NCBI GenBank assembly: GCA_947630975.1
Contig: CANRJP010000005.1
Location: 1-57,904, forward strand
DNA from: an uncultured Clostridia bacterium
GTDB lineage: Bacteria > Bacillota > Clostridia > UMGS1883
Reading direction: 5' to 3'
Length of the DNA stretch: 57,904 bases
Shown: piece by piece, positions 50,527 to 57,904 of the stretch
Position numbering within the stretch: position 1 is the stretch's first letter
How the letters are laid out: the number at the start of each line of letters is the position of its first letter
Program-made: the position numbers and the translations under genes
The notes under the pieces: generated by a model
What the model saw: only the letters and a program-made list of their open reading frames with translations
The model's database searches: none
Told to the model about the DNA's origin: nothing

Positions 50527-50555
50527 ATTATATCACTATATCCCGGCCATGTCAA
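50527..50555 (-). promoter_or_regulatory. Promoter of the discoidin-type gene
   Basis: On the minus strand TTGACA (50550-50555) and TATAAT (50527-50532) are both perfect and 17 bases apart. The leader is about 100 bases long. Confidence 0.85.
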
Positions 50556-50750
50556 CATAAAAATGTTCGGAGCTTTTATGCTCGACGGCAAATTATTACA
50601 AAATCACCCATTCTGTAATCAAACTGTAAAAATCCCACGTATATACTCGGGAACCGTATCTACCGGTGAAACCGTAGGATTTGCGGGCTTGCACAGGTTG
50701 TCCCAAATTATGAACAATTTGTTAATATTAAAAATTTGTTACAAAACCCC

Positions 50751-50779
50751 TTGCATTAATGAAATATTTGTGTTATAAT
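50751..50779 (+). promoter_or_regulatory. Promoter of the C39-like gene
   Basis: TTGCAT (50751-50756) and a perfect TATAAT (50774-50779) are separated by 17 bases. Confidence 0.75.
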
Positions 50780-50820
50780 CATTTCATAATCTTGGAAAAA
50801 GAATGAGAGGATGATGCAGG

Positions 50821-51885
50821 ATGCGCAGTAAAGCCTTATCGGCAGTGTTCGCAATGTTAACGACGGTGCTTCTTCTCAGTGTTTCATCCGCGGTGTACGC
50901 CGCCGGTGACGATATAGATGTTTTTCTGAATGGCAGAAGGATAAATTTTGACAACGCGCCCGTAATGGTAAATGACGTTATGATGGTTGAGGCCCGCCCC
51001 TTTGCAAACGCAATGGGCTTCGACGTAAAGTGGTCCACCAACACTCAGAGTGTTAAGCTGACCGGCGACGGTATAGGCGCCGTACTCAAAATGGACTATG
51101 ATATAATGACGGTGAGCGAGCTTACGGACAGCGACGACGTGGCACAGGTACAGCTTGCCGCCTCTCCCATGGTGGTGGACGGATGCGCATACGTTCCGCT
51201 CAGGAGCGTCGCTGAGGCTTTCGGCGTCGATATATACTGGGACAGCGACGATGAGTCCGTCAAGCTTTCCACCGGCGGATATGACTACAACGACGCCCCC
51301 GCCGAGAGTCCGTCATACTACGGCGGTGACCACACCTTCTTCTTCCAAAACCAGGCCGCGTGGCAATTTCCCAATTACGGCAGCGGCTATTGCTGGACTG
51401 TCAGCTACGCCATGCTCCTCTCCGACGTCTTAGGCTATACGGTTACTCCCGTTGAGGTTGCCGATGTCAACGAGGCCGCGGGCGGCAGCGGTTCATATTG
51501 CAGCCACTGGAAGATCGCGAACGCTTTTGGCGTAGATTTCATTTCCGCTCTGGATACCGACAGTCCGTACTACGGAGGCCGCGATTCCAATTCCGGCGGA
51601 ACATTCGTCAACTGTTCAAATGATTACGAAGCCATTCAGGCCATCAAAGAGGCCCTCGACAGAAATCCCGCGGGCGTTATGGTGCGTTACAACGACTATC
51701 CTCACACTATGGTCGCGGTGGGATATGAAGGCGATACCGTATTCTTCAATGAACCCATGCAGATTTCCCGCAGCTATGCCGATTATAGCTCCAAGGAATG
51801 TGTCACCTTTGACGAGACTTGCATAGGAGCAAGCGGTATAAGCATCGGAGATATAACCTTCATGCAGGCACTTGCCGTAAAATAA
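50821..51885 (+). CDS. Secreted papain-fold (C39-like) protein with copper-amine-oxidase-N domain
   Basis: The 354-residue protein has a signal peptide (about residues 1-27) and a copper amine oxidase N-terminal-like domain at about 30-152: IDVFLNGRRINFDNAPVMVN, MMVEARPFANAMGFDVKW, YVPLRSVAEAFGVDIYWD. A papain-like C39-type domain follows, with Cys191 in GSGYCWTVSYAMLL and His295 in DYPHTMVAVGY, and FFNEP supplying the third position. The domain could be a peptidase or a non-cleaving binder. In this lineage the N-terminal domain usually serves as a cell-surface or substrate-binding module. It has its own promoter and no visible terminator apart from the family-A repeat downstream. Confidence 0.8.
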   Translation: MRSKALSAVFAMLTTVLLLSVSSAVYAAGDDIDVFLNGRRINFDNAPVMVNDVMMVEARPFANAMGFDVKWSTNTQSVKLTGDGIGAVLKMDYDIMTVSELTDSDDVAQVQLAASPMVVDGCAYVPLRSVAEAFGVDIYWDSDDESVKLSTGGYDYNDAPAESPSYYGGDHTFFFQNQAAWQFPNYGSGYCWTVSYAMLLSDVLGYTVTPVEVADVNEAAGGSGSYCSHWKIANAFGVDFISALDTDSPYYGGRDSNSGGTFVNCSNDYEAIQAIKEALDRNPAGVMVRYNDYPHTMVAVGYEGDTVFFNEPMQISRSYADYSSKECVTFDETCIGASGISIGDITFMQALAVK

Positions 51886-51898
51886 GGCAAATAAGGAC

Positions 51899-52209
51899 GG
51901 AGCCGTAAAAAAAGTCGCGCAGATCGTTCAAGGGCTGAATGACTTAATTTAAGGCAAATTTGAGTGCTATATAATCAATAAAATAATTGCATAATGTAGA
52001 AAATTCGCCCTAACAAGCGAATTTTCTCATTTTTATGCCCTTGAACTACGAACGAAAATCACCCTCGGCGTACCTATGTACGCCGTCGGGAGGGCTTTCT
52101 CGGCGGCAGGCTTCGCCTGTCGCCTGCGAGAGCTGATTTTCGTCCGTTCTGCACGATTTTTTCGACCGGCCCCCGTGCCTCCATGTTACAGAGCGACTTT
52201 TTTCAGCCC
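51899..52209. repeat. Family A inverted-repeat element, long copy
   Basis: A 311-base non-coding element has ends GGAGCCGTAAAAAAAGTCGC and GCGACTTTTTTCAGCCC, imperfect inverses of each other. It contains nested inner dyads: GTTCAAGGGC with GCCCTTGAAC, GAAAATTCGC with GCGAATTTTC, CGGCGTAC with GTACGCCG, and CGAAAATCA with TGATTTTCG. The whole element could fold into one long hairpin with side arms. It fills most of the 441-base gap before the DUF2264 operon; the promoter follows it. Confidence 0.8.
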
Positions 52210-52254
52210 ATTTGTGTCGGATAAAAAACCTTTTGTTAAAATAACAAAATATAC

Positions 52255-52283
52255 TTGACGACGAACCCGTTTCTACATATAAT
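52255..52283 (+). promoter_or_regulatory. Promoter of the DUF2264 operon
   Basis: TTGACG (52255-52260) and a perfect TATAAT (52278-52283) are separated by 17 bases, followed by an AAAGGA ribosome site 9 bases before the ATG. Confidence 0.8.
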
Positions 52284-52326
52284 ATAATTAATTGTAAAAA
52301 AATTCAAAGCGAAAGGATGTATACAT

Positions 52327-54144
52327 ATGAATTCTTTTCGGAACGATCCCCATATACTCTCCGGCAACCCGCTCCGCACCTACAAGGATGTGTCGGACGC
52401 CGTGCTTGAAATGTGCGAACCCCTCGTCGGTCTGTACTCCGAGGGAAAGAGTCGGCTCCATATAGGCAATACAAGCGCCGGATACAGCGACAGCACCGCC
52501 GAGGTGGAGGCCTTTGCCCGCCCGCTTTGGGGGCTTGCGCCTGTTTTCGCCAACGGCATGGGTCAATCCTTCTGTGATTTATACCGCAAAGGTCTGGCCT
52601 GCGGTACGGATCCCGAAAGCCCCGAATACTGGGGCGACGTGCATGACCACGATCAGCTTTTGGTTGAAATGGCGGCCATGGGGCTGGGGCTTATACTGGC
52701 TCCGGACAAGCTGTGGGAGCCACTCTCCCAGAAGGAAAAGGATAACCTCTACCGCTGGCTAAACTTCGTCAATACAAAAAAGGCATGGGACTGCAACTGG
52801 CGGCTCTTTGCCGTCATGGTAAACTTAGGCTTCCGGAAGGTGGGTCTCCCCTACAACAGCGAGGTAGTCGAGGCCGCCCTCCGGGCGGTCGAGAGCTATT
52901 ACCTCGGCGACGGCTGGTACGCCGACGGTATCAACGCCCACAGCGACTACTATGTGGCCTTCGCCATCTATTTTTACCAGCTTATTTACGCCAAGGAGAT
53001 GGAAACGGCCGACCCGGAACGCAGCCGACTCTTTAAGGAGCGGGCCGATAAATTTGCCCACGACTTCATATACTACTTTTCGGAGGACGGCAGCGCCGTC
53101 CCCTACGGACGCAGCATGACCTACCGCTTCGCTCAGGCGGCCTTCTGGAGCGCCTATGCCTACGCGGGTGTGGGCGGCTTCGAGGACGGCGTCGTAAAGG
53201 GCATTATCCTCCGCCACCTGCGCGGCTGGTTCAAGCGGCCTATATGGAACAACGACGGCACGCTCACCATAGGCTTCGGCTATCCCAATTTGATAATGAC
53301 CGAGGGATATAACGCTCCCGGCTCCCCGTATTGGGCGATGAAGACCTTCCTCATTCTTGCCCTGCCGGAGGACAGCCACTTCTGGCAGTGTGAGGAGCTG
53401 CCTCTTCCCCAGCCGGAAAAGAGCCGCGCCCTCCCCCACCCTCACATGATAGCTCAAACCGACGGGGAGCACCGTGTGCTCTTCGCCGCCGGGCACCCAT
53501 ACGTGAACTGCCACACTCACTGCGGCGCAAAGTATGAGAAATTCGCTTATTCCAACCTTTTCGGCTTCAGCGTCAGCAAATCCAACTGGGGCGTCGGCGC
53601 CGGAGGCTTTGACAGCACTCTCGCCCTGTCCGAAAGGGACAATGTGTATCGGGTAAAACGGGAAAACAAGGGCTGGAAGGTTACCGATGAGTACATATAC
53701 ACCAAATGGACGCCGTGGAACGACGTTGAGATAGACACCTATATCATCCCCTCCCTGCCTTGGCACGTGAGGGTGCACATCATCAATTCGGCCCGTGAGC
53801 TGGACGGCTTCGAGGGCGGCTTCGCCTATCCCTGCGAGCACACCTCTGCCGTCCGGAATATTGAGGGCGGAGTGTTTGCGAGCTTTGACGGTTACACAGG
53901 CGGAATAGTGAACCTGACAGGCGACAGAAGCGCCTGGATTCAGGGTATGGAGGCCAACACAAACCTGATTTATTCCCGCACCTCTCTCCCCGCCCTCGGC
54001 GGAAAAATCGAAAAAGGCCGCACCGTGCTGGCCTGCGCCGTATTCTGCGGCAAACACGGCGAGGACAATATCCCCTCCGTCGCCGTGTCGGACGGCAAAA
54101 TCGCGGTAAAAATCATGGATAGGGACGTTATAATAGATTTATGA
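52327..54144 (+). CDS. DUF2264 family protein
   Basis: The 605-residue protein has the DUF2264 layout. The N-terminal two thirds are helical, with the family features EVEAFARPLWGLAPVFANG (about residues 59-77), YWGDVHDHDQLLVEMAAMGLG, DCNWRLFAVMVN and GWYADG. A beta-rich C-terminal third begins near residue 380. The helical part resembles the (alpha/alpha)6 barrels of glycoside hydrolases and lyases. No signal peptide is seen, so it should act in the cytoplasm, perhaps on an imported oligosaccharide; that role is inference. The following gene overlaps by 4 bases (ATGA), starting a four-gene coupled operon. Confidence 0.85.
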   Translation: MNSFRNDPHILSGNPLRTYKDVSDAVLEMCEPLVGLYSEGKSRLHIGNTSAGYSDSTAEVEAFARPLWGLAPVFANGMGQSFCDLYRKGLACGTDPESPEYWGDVHDHDQLLVEMAAMGLGLILAPDKLWEPLSQKEKDNLYRWLNFVNTKKAWDCNWRLFAVMVNLGFRKVGLPYNSEVVEAALRAVESYYLGDGWYADGINAHSDYYVAFAIYFYQLIYAKEMETADPERSRLFKERADKFAHDFIYYFSEDGSAVPYGRSMTYRFAQAAFWSAYAYAGVGGFEDGVVKGIILRHLRGWFKRPIWNNDGTLTIGFGYPNLIMTEGYNAPGSPYWAMKTFLILALPEDSHFWQCEELPLPQPEKSRALPHPHMIAQTDGEHRVLFAAGHPYVNCHTHCGAKYEKFAYSNLFGFSVSKSNWGVGAGGFDSTLALSERDNVYRVKRENKGWKVTDEYIYTKWTPWNDVEIDTYIIPSLPWHVRVHIINSARELDGFEGGFAYPCEHTSAVRNIEGGVFASFDGYTGGIVNLTGDRSAWIQGMEANTNLIYSRTSLPALGGKIEKGRTVLACAVFCGKHGEDNIPSVAVSDGKIAVKIMDRDVIIDL

Positions 54145-54818
54145 GGAAATTTTTAGTTATACTTTTAATAATTCTCGCGCTGGCATCGGCTTTCTTCATT
54201 TTTCTTGACCTCTGGGAGGCAAGGGAACCGGAAGCTTTGACCGCTCCGGAGCCCGACGCTCCGGCGGCCTTCGATCAGGCGCTCTACGAGCGATTTCTTG
54301 AGGCGGAGGAGGCCGGCGATTATGTGGAAATGAACGCCGTCTTTGATGAAAACATGAGCGCCACGGGTGTAAGCTTTTTTGATGACGGGTACGATCCCAC
54401 CCACGGCGGCCTTATATACACCTATACTTACTCTGTAAGCGGCGACAATGGCAAGTCCCTGACGGGGAATATGTATATTGTCGACAAGAACCTCGATATG
54501 GACGCTCAGTCCGTCGGTGAAAACGACTATTTCGCGGTTGACCGCCGGGACGCCTCAGACCCCGAGATCGTCGTCATGGACTCATACAGAGCAAATTCGG
54601 ACGTTCTCATACGCCAGCTCTGTCAGATATTGCTGGATCATGAAGCGGCCCACCCCACCAAATGGGAGCGCACTCTTGACAGCATGGCCGCCGAATGGGC
54701 GGTTCATAATATGGCCTACAGCATGGACTACAAAATCGACCATTCACAGCACGTCAACCTTAACAACGGCGACGAAAAAACGGACTGGTTCGAAAGAGCG
54801 GCGGAGGAGTTCCGATGA
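54141..54818 (+). CDS. Unknown single-pass membrane-anchored protein
   Basis: I do not recognise this 225-residue protein. It has an N-terminal signal anchor (FLVILLIILALASAFFIFLDL), then an acidic Ala/Pro/Glu linker and a globular domain. Near the C-terminus comes a helical segment, RTLDSMAAEWAVHNMAYSM, then DYKIDHSQHVNLNNGD. The domain should lie outside the membrane. It overlaps both neighbours by 4 bases (ATGA at each end), so its dose is tied to the DUF2264 protein and the MFS transporter. No catalytic motif is evident. Confidence 0.7.
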   Translation: MRKFLVILLIILALASAFFIFLDLWEAREPEALTAPEPDAPAAFDQALYERFLEAEEAGDYVEMNAVFDENMSATGVSFFDDGYDPTHGGLIYTYTYSVSGDNGKSLTGNMYIVDKNLDMDAQSVGENDYFAVDRRDASDPEIVVMDSYRANSDVLIRQLCQILLDHEAAHPTKWERTLDSMAAEWAVHNMAYSMDYKIDHSQHVNLNNGDEKTDWFERAAEEFR

Positions 54819-55975
54819 CATACCGGCACACAATGCTGGGCTGTTACACCGGCTATATAGTCCAAGCCATAGTCAACAATCTGGCCCCTCTTTTGTATGT
54901 GACCTTCAGCCGGGAATACGGTTTAAGTCTGGGGCTTATAAGCACCCTCGCGGTTATCAATTTCGTAATTCAAATGACCGTAGACACAGCGGCGGCGGCG
55001 CTTTCGGACAGACTGAGCCATCGGGCGCTGATGCTGGCGGCACATATCAGCGTTATTGCCGGACTGTGGGGGCTGGCGTTGCTGCCCGGCATAATTCCGC
55101 CCTTTGCCGGGCTCCTTATCTCCACCTTTTTATATGCCGTGGGCGGCGGATTGCTGGAGGTGCTGGTAAGTCCGCTGCTTGAGGCGCTGCCGCTGAAAAA
55201 CAAGGCCTCGGCCATGAGCCTGCTCCACTCCTTTTACTGCTGGGGTCACGTGGCGGTGGTCGTGCTGTCCACAATATTTTTCACCCTTGTCGGCGTGGAC
55301 AGCTGGAAGCTCCTGCCCCTGCTCTGGTCGGCGGTGCCGCTGGCAAATCTGATTTTGTTCATTAAAGTGCCGATAGTCACCCTCGAGGACAACGCGCCCT
55401 CCATGCCGCGGCGAAAGCTACTGAAAAACAGCGGCTTCTGGATATTTATGGTTTTGATGCTCTGCGCCGGAGCGGCGGAGCAAAGCATGAGCCAGTGGGC
55501 CTCGGCCTTTGCCGAAACGGGTCTTATGGTGAGCAAAACCGTCGGCGACCTGCTTGGCCCCTGTCTGTTCGCCGTGCTTATGGGCACAAGCCGGGCATTT
55601 TACGGCAAGAAGGGCGAAAAAATCAACCTTACGGCCTTTATGACCGGCTGCGGCATACTCTGCGCCCTCTCGTACCTCGGGGCGTCGCTCATTCCAATAC
55701 CACAGATCGCCCTGCTGTGCTGCGGACTTTGCGGCTTAAGCGTGGGAATTATGTGGCCCGGCACCTTCAGCAGCGCCGCCAAAAGCTTACCCTCCGGAGG
55801 AACCGCAATGTTCGCCCTCCTCGCCTTGGGCGGGGACATCGGCTGCGCCGCGGGGCCGGCCCTCGTAGGTCTGACCGGTGAAATTCGGTCGGGGCTGCTT
55901 CTGGCGGTAATTTTCCCGATAATATTAATAATCTTACTTCAGTTGATGAAAAACAGAAAAGAGATGAGAGCATGA
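54815..55975 (+). CDS. MFS transporter
   Basis: The 386-residue membrane protein has twelve hydrophobic segments and an MFS pattern, with ALSDRLSHRALMLAAH between helices 2 and 3. A second-half loop holds FYGKKGEKINLTAF, and later LCGLCGLSVGIMWPGTFSSA. It resembles sugar-family MFS proteins such as fucose permease-like ones, a weak impression. It overlaps both neighbouring genes by 4 bases. Its place next to a DUF2264 protein suggests carbohydrate uptake; that is an inference from context. Confidence 0.85.
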   Translation: MTYRHTMLGCYTGYIVQAIVNNLAPLLYVTFSREYGLSLGLISTLAVINFVIQMTVDTAAAALSDRLSHRALMLAAHISVIAGLWGLALLPGIIPPFAGLLISTFLYAVGGGLLEVLVSPLLEALPLKNKASAMSLLHSFYCWGHVAVVVLSTIFFTLVGVDSWKLLPLLWSAVPLANLILFIKVPIVTLEDNAPSMPRRKLLKNSGFWIFMVLMLCAGAAEQSMSQWASAFAETGLMVSKTVGDLLGPCLFAVLMGTSRAFYGKKGEKINLTAFMTGCGILCALSYLGASLIPIPQIALLCCGLCGLSVGIMWPGTFSSAAKSLPSGGTAMFALLALGGDIGCAAGPALVGLTGEIRSGLLLAVIFPIILIILLQLMKNRKEMRA

Positions 55976-57459
55976 AAATCAGGGACAATTCAGATGAAGC
56001 CAAAACCGTCCACACGGTTCTGGACGACCTCCCCTGCGGTACGCCGAGCGCCGCCGACCTAAACGGACGGGTGGGAAGGGCCGTTATTCCCGAGGGTGTC
56101 GCCAAAAATATGCTCTACCGCGACATAATTCTTATCGCACTGCCGAGTTTGGTGGAGTTTGTGCTGACACAGCTTACGAGCATGGCGGATCAGATAATGG
56201 TCGGCCACCTGCCGGGGCAAGAGGGTATCAACGCCCTTGCCGCCGTCGGTCTCGCCGCGCAGCCGAAGTTCCTGCTCATGACAATGATACAGGCCCTGAA
56301 CGTGGGAGCGACGGCGTTGATAGCCCGATTCCGAGGGCAGCAGGACAGGGACAGGGCAAATCTCGTGTTCAAGCACGCCATGATACTCAATCTGGCTATC
56401 TCCATACTGTTCATGGCCGTCGGACTCATATTCAGCGAGGAACTGATACGTTTTATGGGCGGAACGGGCATAAGCGAGACCACTCTAAATCTCGGCGTAC
56501 AGTACCTGAACATTCAGCTCTACGGCTTTATCCCCCTGTGTCTGGGCATCACCGTAACGGCGGCCCTGAGAGGTATCGGCGACACGACGACGCCAATGAT
56601 ATACAACACTGTCGCCAACGTCATAAACCTGGGCTTCAACTACGTCATGATATACGGGCACTTCGGCGTGCCGAAGATGGGCGTGGCCGGCGCTTCGTGG
56701 GCGACGATAATCGGCCAGACCGTGGCCTTTATAATAGCAATGGTAATCGCCTTTGGCAAGAGGCACTATGTATACATAAGCCTGCGGGAAAAATTTGTCT
56801 TTGACAAATCCATAATGTCAAGGGTAATAAGCATCGGCGCCCCCTCCATGCTGGAGCAGCTTTTCATGCGAGCGGGCATAATAATATATACCCGTCAGGT
56901 AACCGGTCTGGGCGATCTGGTTTACGCCACCCATCAGGTGGTAATGAGCATACAGGCCATGACCTTCATGGTCGGTCAGGCCTTCGCCAACGCAGCCACA
57001 ACGCTGCTGGGGCAGTCCATCGGCAAGGGGCGGCTGGATATGACGGCGGTATATATGCGCAGGACCCGCAATCTCGGCATAGGGGTCTCCTTCGTGCTGA
57101 TGGTGCTCATGATACTGTTCAACCGCCAGATAATCTGGCTTTTCAAGGACTCCGAGGACGTCATAGCCATGGGCGCGCCCATTCTGATACTTCTGGCCGC
57201 CAGCCAGCCCTTCCAGACCGACCAGTTCATTGTGGCCGGCGGTCTGCGGGGTGCGGGAGATACGCGCTTCGCGGCCATAGTTACAGCGGTGACCGTGCTG
57301 GGCGTCAGGACAATAATCTGCGCCGTGCTTATCAATGTCTTTGATTTGGGCCTTTGGGGCGCGTGGATAGCCCTCGTGGCCGACCAGTGTATGCGGACGG
57401 TGCTCATGTCCTTCCGTTACCGCTCCGGCAAATGGAGAAGAATATCCGCCGTGGCATAG
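55972..57459 (+). CDS. MATE-family efflux transporter
   Basis: The 495-residue protein has twelve membrane segments in the two-half MATE layout: LPSLVEFVLTQLTSMADQIMVGHLP in the first half, ALNVGATALIARFRG, and RGIGDTTTPMIYN. The second half has APSMLEQLFMRAGIIIYTRQ and GGLRGAGDTRFAA. MATE proteins export cations or drugs, or related lipid-like compounds, driven by Na+ or H+. An N-terminal soluble extension of about 40 residues precedes the first helix. It is the last gene of the DUF2264 operon, overlapping the MFS gene by 4 bases. Confidence 0.93.
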   Translation: MKIRDNSDEAKTVHTVLDDLPCGTPSAADLNGRVGRAVIPEGVAKNMLYRDIILIALPSLVEFVLTQLTSMADQIMVGHLPGQEGINALAAVGLAAQPKFLLMTMIQALNVGATALIARFRGQQDRDRANLVFKHAMILNLAISILFMAVGLIFSEELIRFMGGTGISETTLNLGVQYLNIQLYGFIPLCLGITVTAALRGIGDTTTPMIYNTVANVINLGFNYVMIYGHFGVPKMGVAGASWATIIGQTVAFIIAMVIAFGKRHYVYISLREKFVFDKSIMSRVISIGAPSMLEQLFMRAGIIIYTRQVTGLGDLVYATHQVVMSIQAMTFMVGQAFANAATTLLGQSIGKGRLDMTAVYMRRTRNLGIGVSFVLMVLMILFNRQIIWLFKDSEDVIAMGAPILILLAASQPFQTDQFIVAGGLRGAGDTRFAAIVTAVTVLGVRTIICAVLINVFDLGLWGAWIALVADQCMRTVLMSFRYRSGKWRRISAVA

Positions 57460-57513
57460 GTTCAGCTCTATAATTTACCGAGCCGTCACAATTAACTCAT
57501 CTGAATAGTCAAT

Positions 57514-57601
57514 GGGGCCGTAAAAAAACGACGCCGTTCTGCACGATTTTTTTGACCGGCCCCCGTGCTTCCATGTTACATAGTCAGTTTTTTACAGCCC
57601 C
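57514..57601. repeat. Family A inverted-repeat element, short copy
   Basis: An 88-base element with ends GGGGCCGTAAAAAAAC and GTTTTTTACAGCCCC lies 55 bases after the MATE gene. Its right half, including CCGTTCTGCACGATTTTTT and CCGGCCCCCGTGC, matches 52144-52190 nearly base for base, but the long middle of the 51899-52209 copy is absent. Confidence 0.8.
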
Positions 57602-57904
57602 TTCTTTTCTATCATCTTAGCTTAATGACATTGGGTCTCGCTGGGCACAGTTTTGTTTTCGCCTTTGCCGAGTTTGATGAATTTTAATGGGGAACTGACA
57701 TTGAGTATTTTTCCATCATCATAAGATAGAATAGGCTGAGCTCTGAACAATATCACCGTTTTCCAAGGCTTTACTATCATCATCTTAACAATTTAGCATC
57801 GGTCCATGCTCGAATTTGAAATATATGCTGCCCTTATGGTGAATTTCCTTTTATATTGCACTTGTTGCACAAGATTATACGAACTCCCTACCTGTTCCCG
57901 TACA
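57602..57904. other. AT-rich right edge without a convincing gene
   Basis: The last 303 bases are clearly lower in GC than the coding regions around them. The longest frame I can read is a 53-codon minus-strand ORF from 57783 to 57622 with no good ribosome site (VKPWKTVILFRAQPILSYDD within it). It could be a fragment of a decayed gene or the edge of a neighbouring element; I cannot assign it. Confidence 0.4.

Larger units (their letters stand above)
50414..50820. other. 407-base divergent promoter region
   Basis: The gap between two divergent secreted-protein genes holds the two promoters annotated separately, a 10-base perfect palindrome CACTTAAGTG (50438-50447) in the leader of the leftward gene, and an AT-run AAATTTTTTTAAAAAATTTTT near 50497-50518. 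I see no small gene or structured RNA in the remainder. Confidence 0.6.

Noticed and set aside
1-57904. rRNA, tRNA or tmRNA genes
   Set aside because: I scanned the intergenic gaps for conserved tRNA arms and rRNA segments and saw none; a covariance-model search would be decisive.

Overview
The window reads as chromosome of an endospore-forming Clostridia-type Firmicute. The moderately high GC with AT-rich intergenic gaps and the style of the repeats suggest the Oscillospirales/Oscillospiraceae, but that lineage is inferred from gene content, not searched. The sporulation evidence is direct: a complete spoIIIAA-AH operon, spoIIP, spoVAE and spoVG. The Bacillus-like order spoVG-glmU-prs-pth-x-mfd is also present. 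No rRNA, tRNA or CRISPR array was recognised.

Layout. 1-504 is the 3' end of a phage/ICE-type polyvalent protein. 630-2202 holds spoVAE, ung and a GNAT gene, then a palindromic repeat and rpsU. 2885-6328 is the leftward operon alaS-flavodoxin-hinT. 6417-10317 holds an ABC exporter, dgt and fba. 10439-15256 runs rightward: spoIIP, a DUF4364 gene and a GntR-ABC ATPase-permease operon with a visible operator. 15306-15835 is a yoeB/relB toxin-antitoxin pair. 15995-18939 is a pentose cluster (fucose-isomerase-like enzyme, araD, TSCPD protein) plus asp23. 19020-23663 is the spoIIIA operon, interrupted between AB and AC by a 176-bp element with perfect 21-bp inverted ends. 23799-28083 holds a YbjQ protein, a WG-repeat lipoprotein, the FGGY sugar kinase that probably completes the pentose pathway, and a DHHW protein. 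28301-32012 holds an HD protein, an ArsC-like protein coupled to an ion permease, and carD-ispD-ispF. 32239-33855 is a secreted GH26-like glycosidase, followed by nested repeats. 34251-43729 is the leftward run spoVG-glmU-prs-pth-(FakA-C-like)-mfd-feoAB. 43894-49453 runs rightward: murC, an aminotransferase, dut, ybaK, mscS and eamA. 49553-51885 holds two divergent secreted proteins of the copper-amine-oxidase-N-domain type. 52327-57459 is a tightly coupled operon of DUF2264, an unknown membrane-anchored protein, an MFS transporter and a MATE transporter. The right edge holds a short repeat and AT-rich sequence without a convincing gene.

How the genes work together. Much of the window is housekeeping: DNA uracil handling (ung, dut), nucleotide control (dgt, prs), tRNA charging and quality control (alaS, ybaK, pth), isoprenoids (ispD, ispF), cell wall (glmU, murC) and repair (mfd). 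Sporulation genes support engulfment (spoIIP) and the mother-cell-to-forespore channel (spoIIIA). Plant-glycan use is suggested by the GH26-like enzyme, the L-arabinose/L-ribulose-type enzymes and the DUF2264 operon.

The most unusual non-coding content is a set of small inverted-repeat elements in at least four families. One sits inside the spoIIIA operon. One has a core inverted between its two copies. One locus has three elements nested in each other. No wholly new multi-gene system stands out with certainty. The best candidates are the DUF2264-MFS-MATE operon and the stand-alone FakA-C-like protein between pth and mfd.
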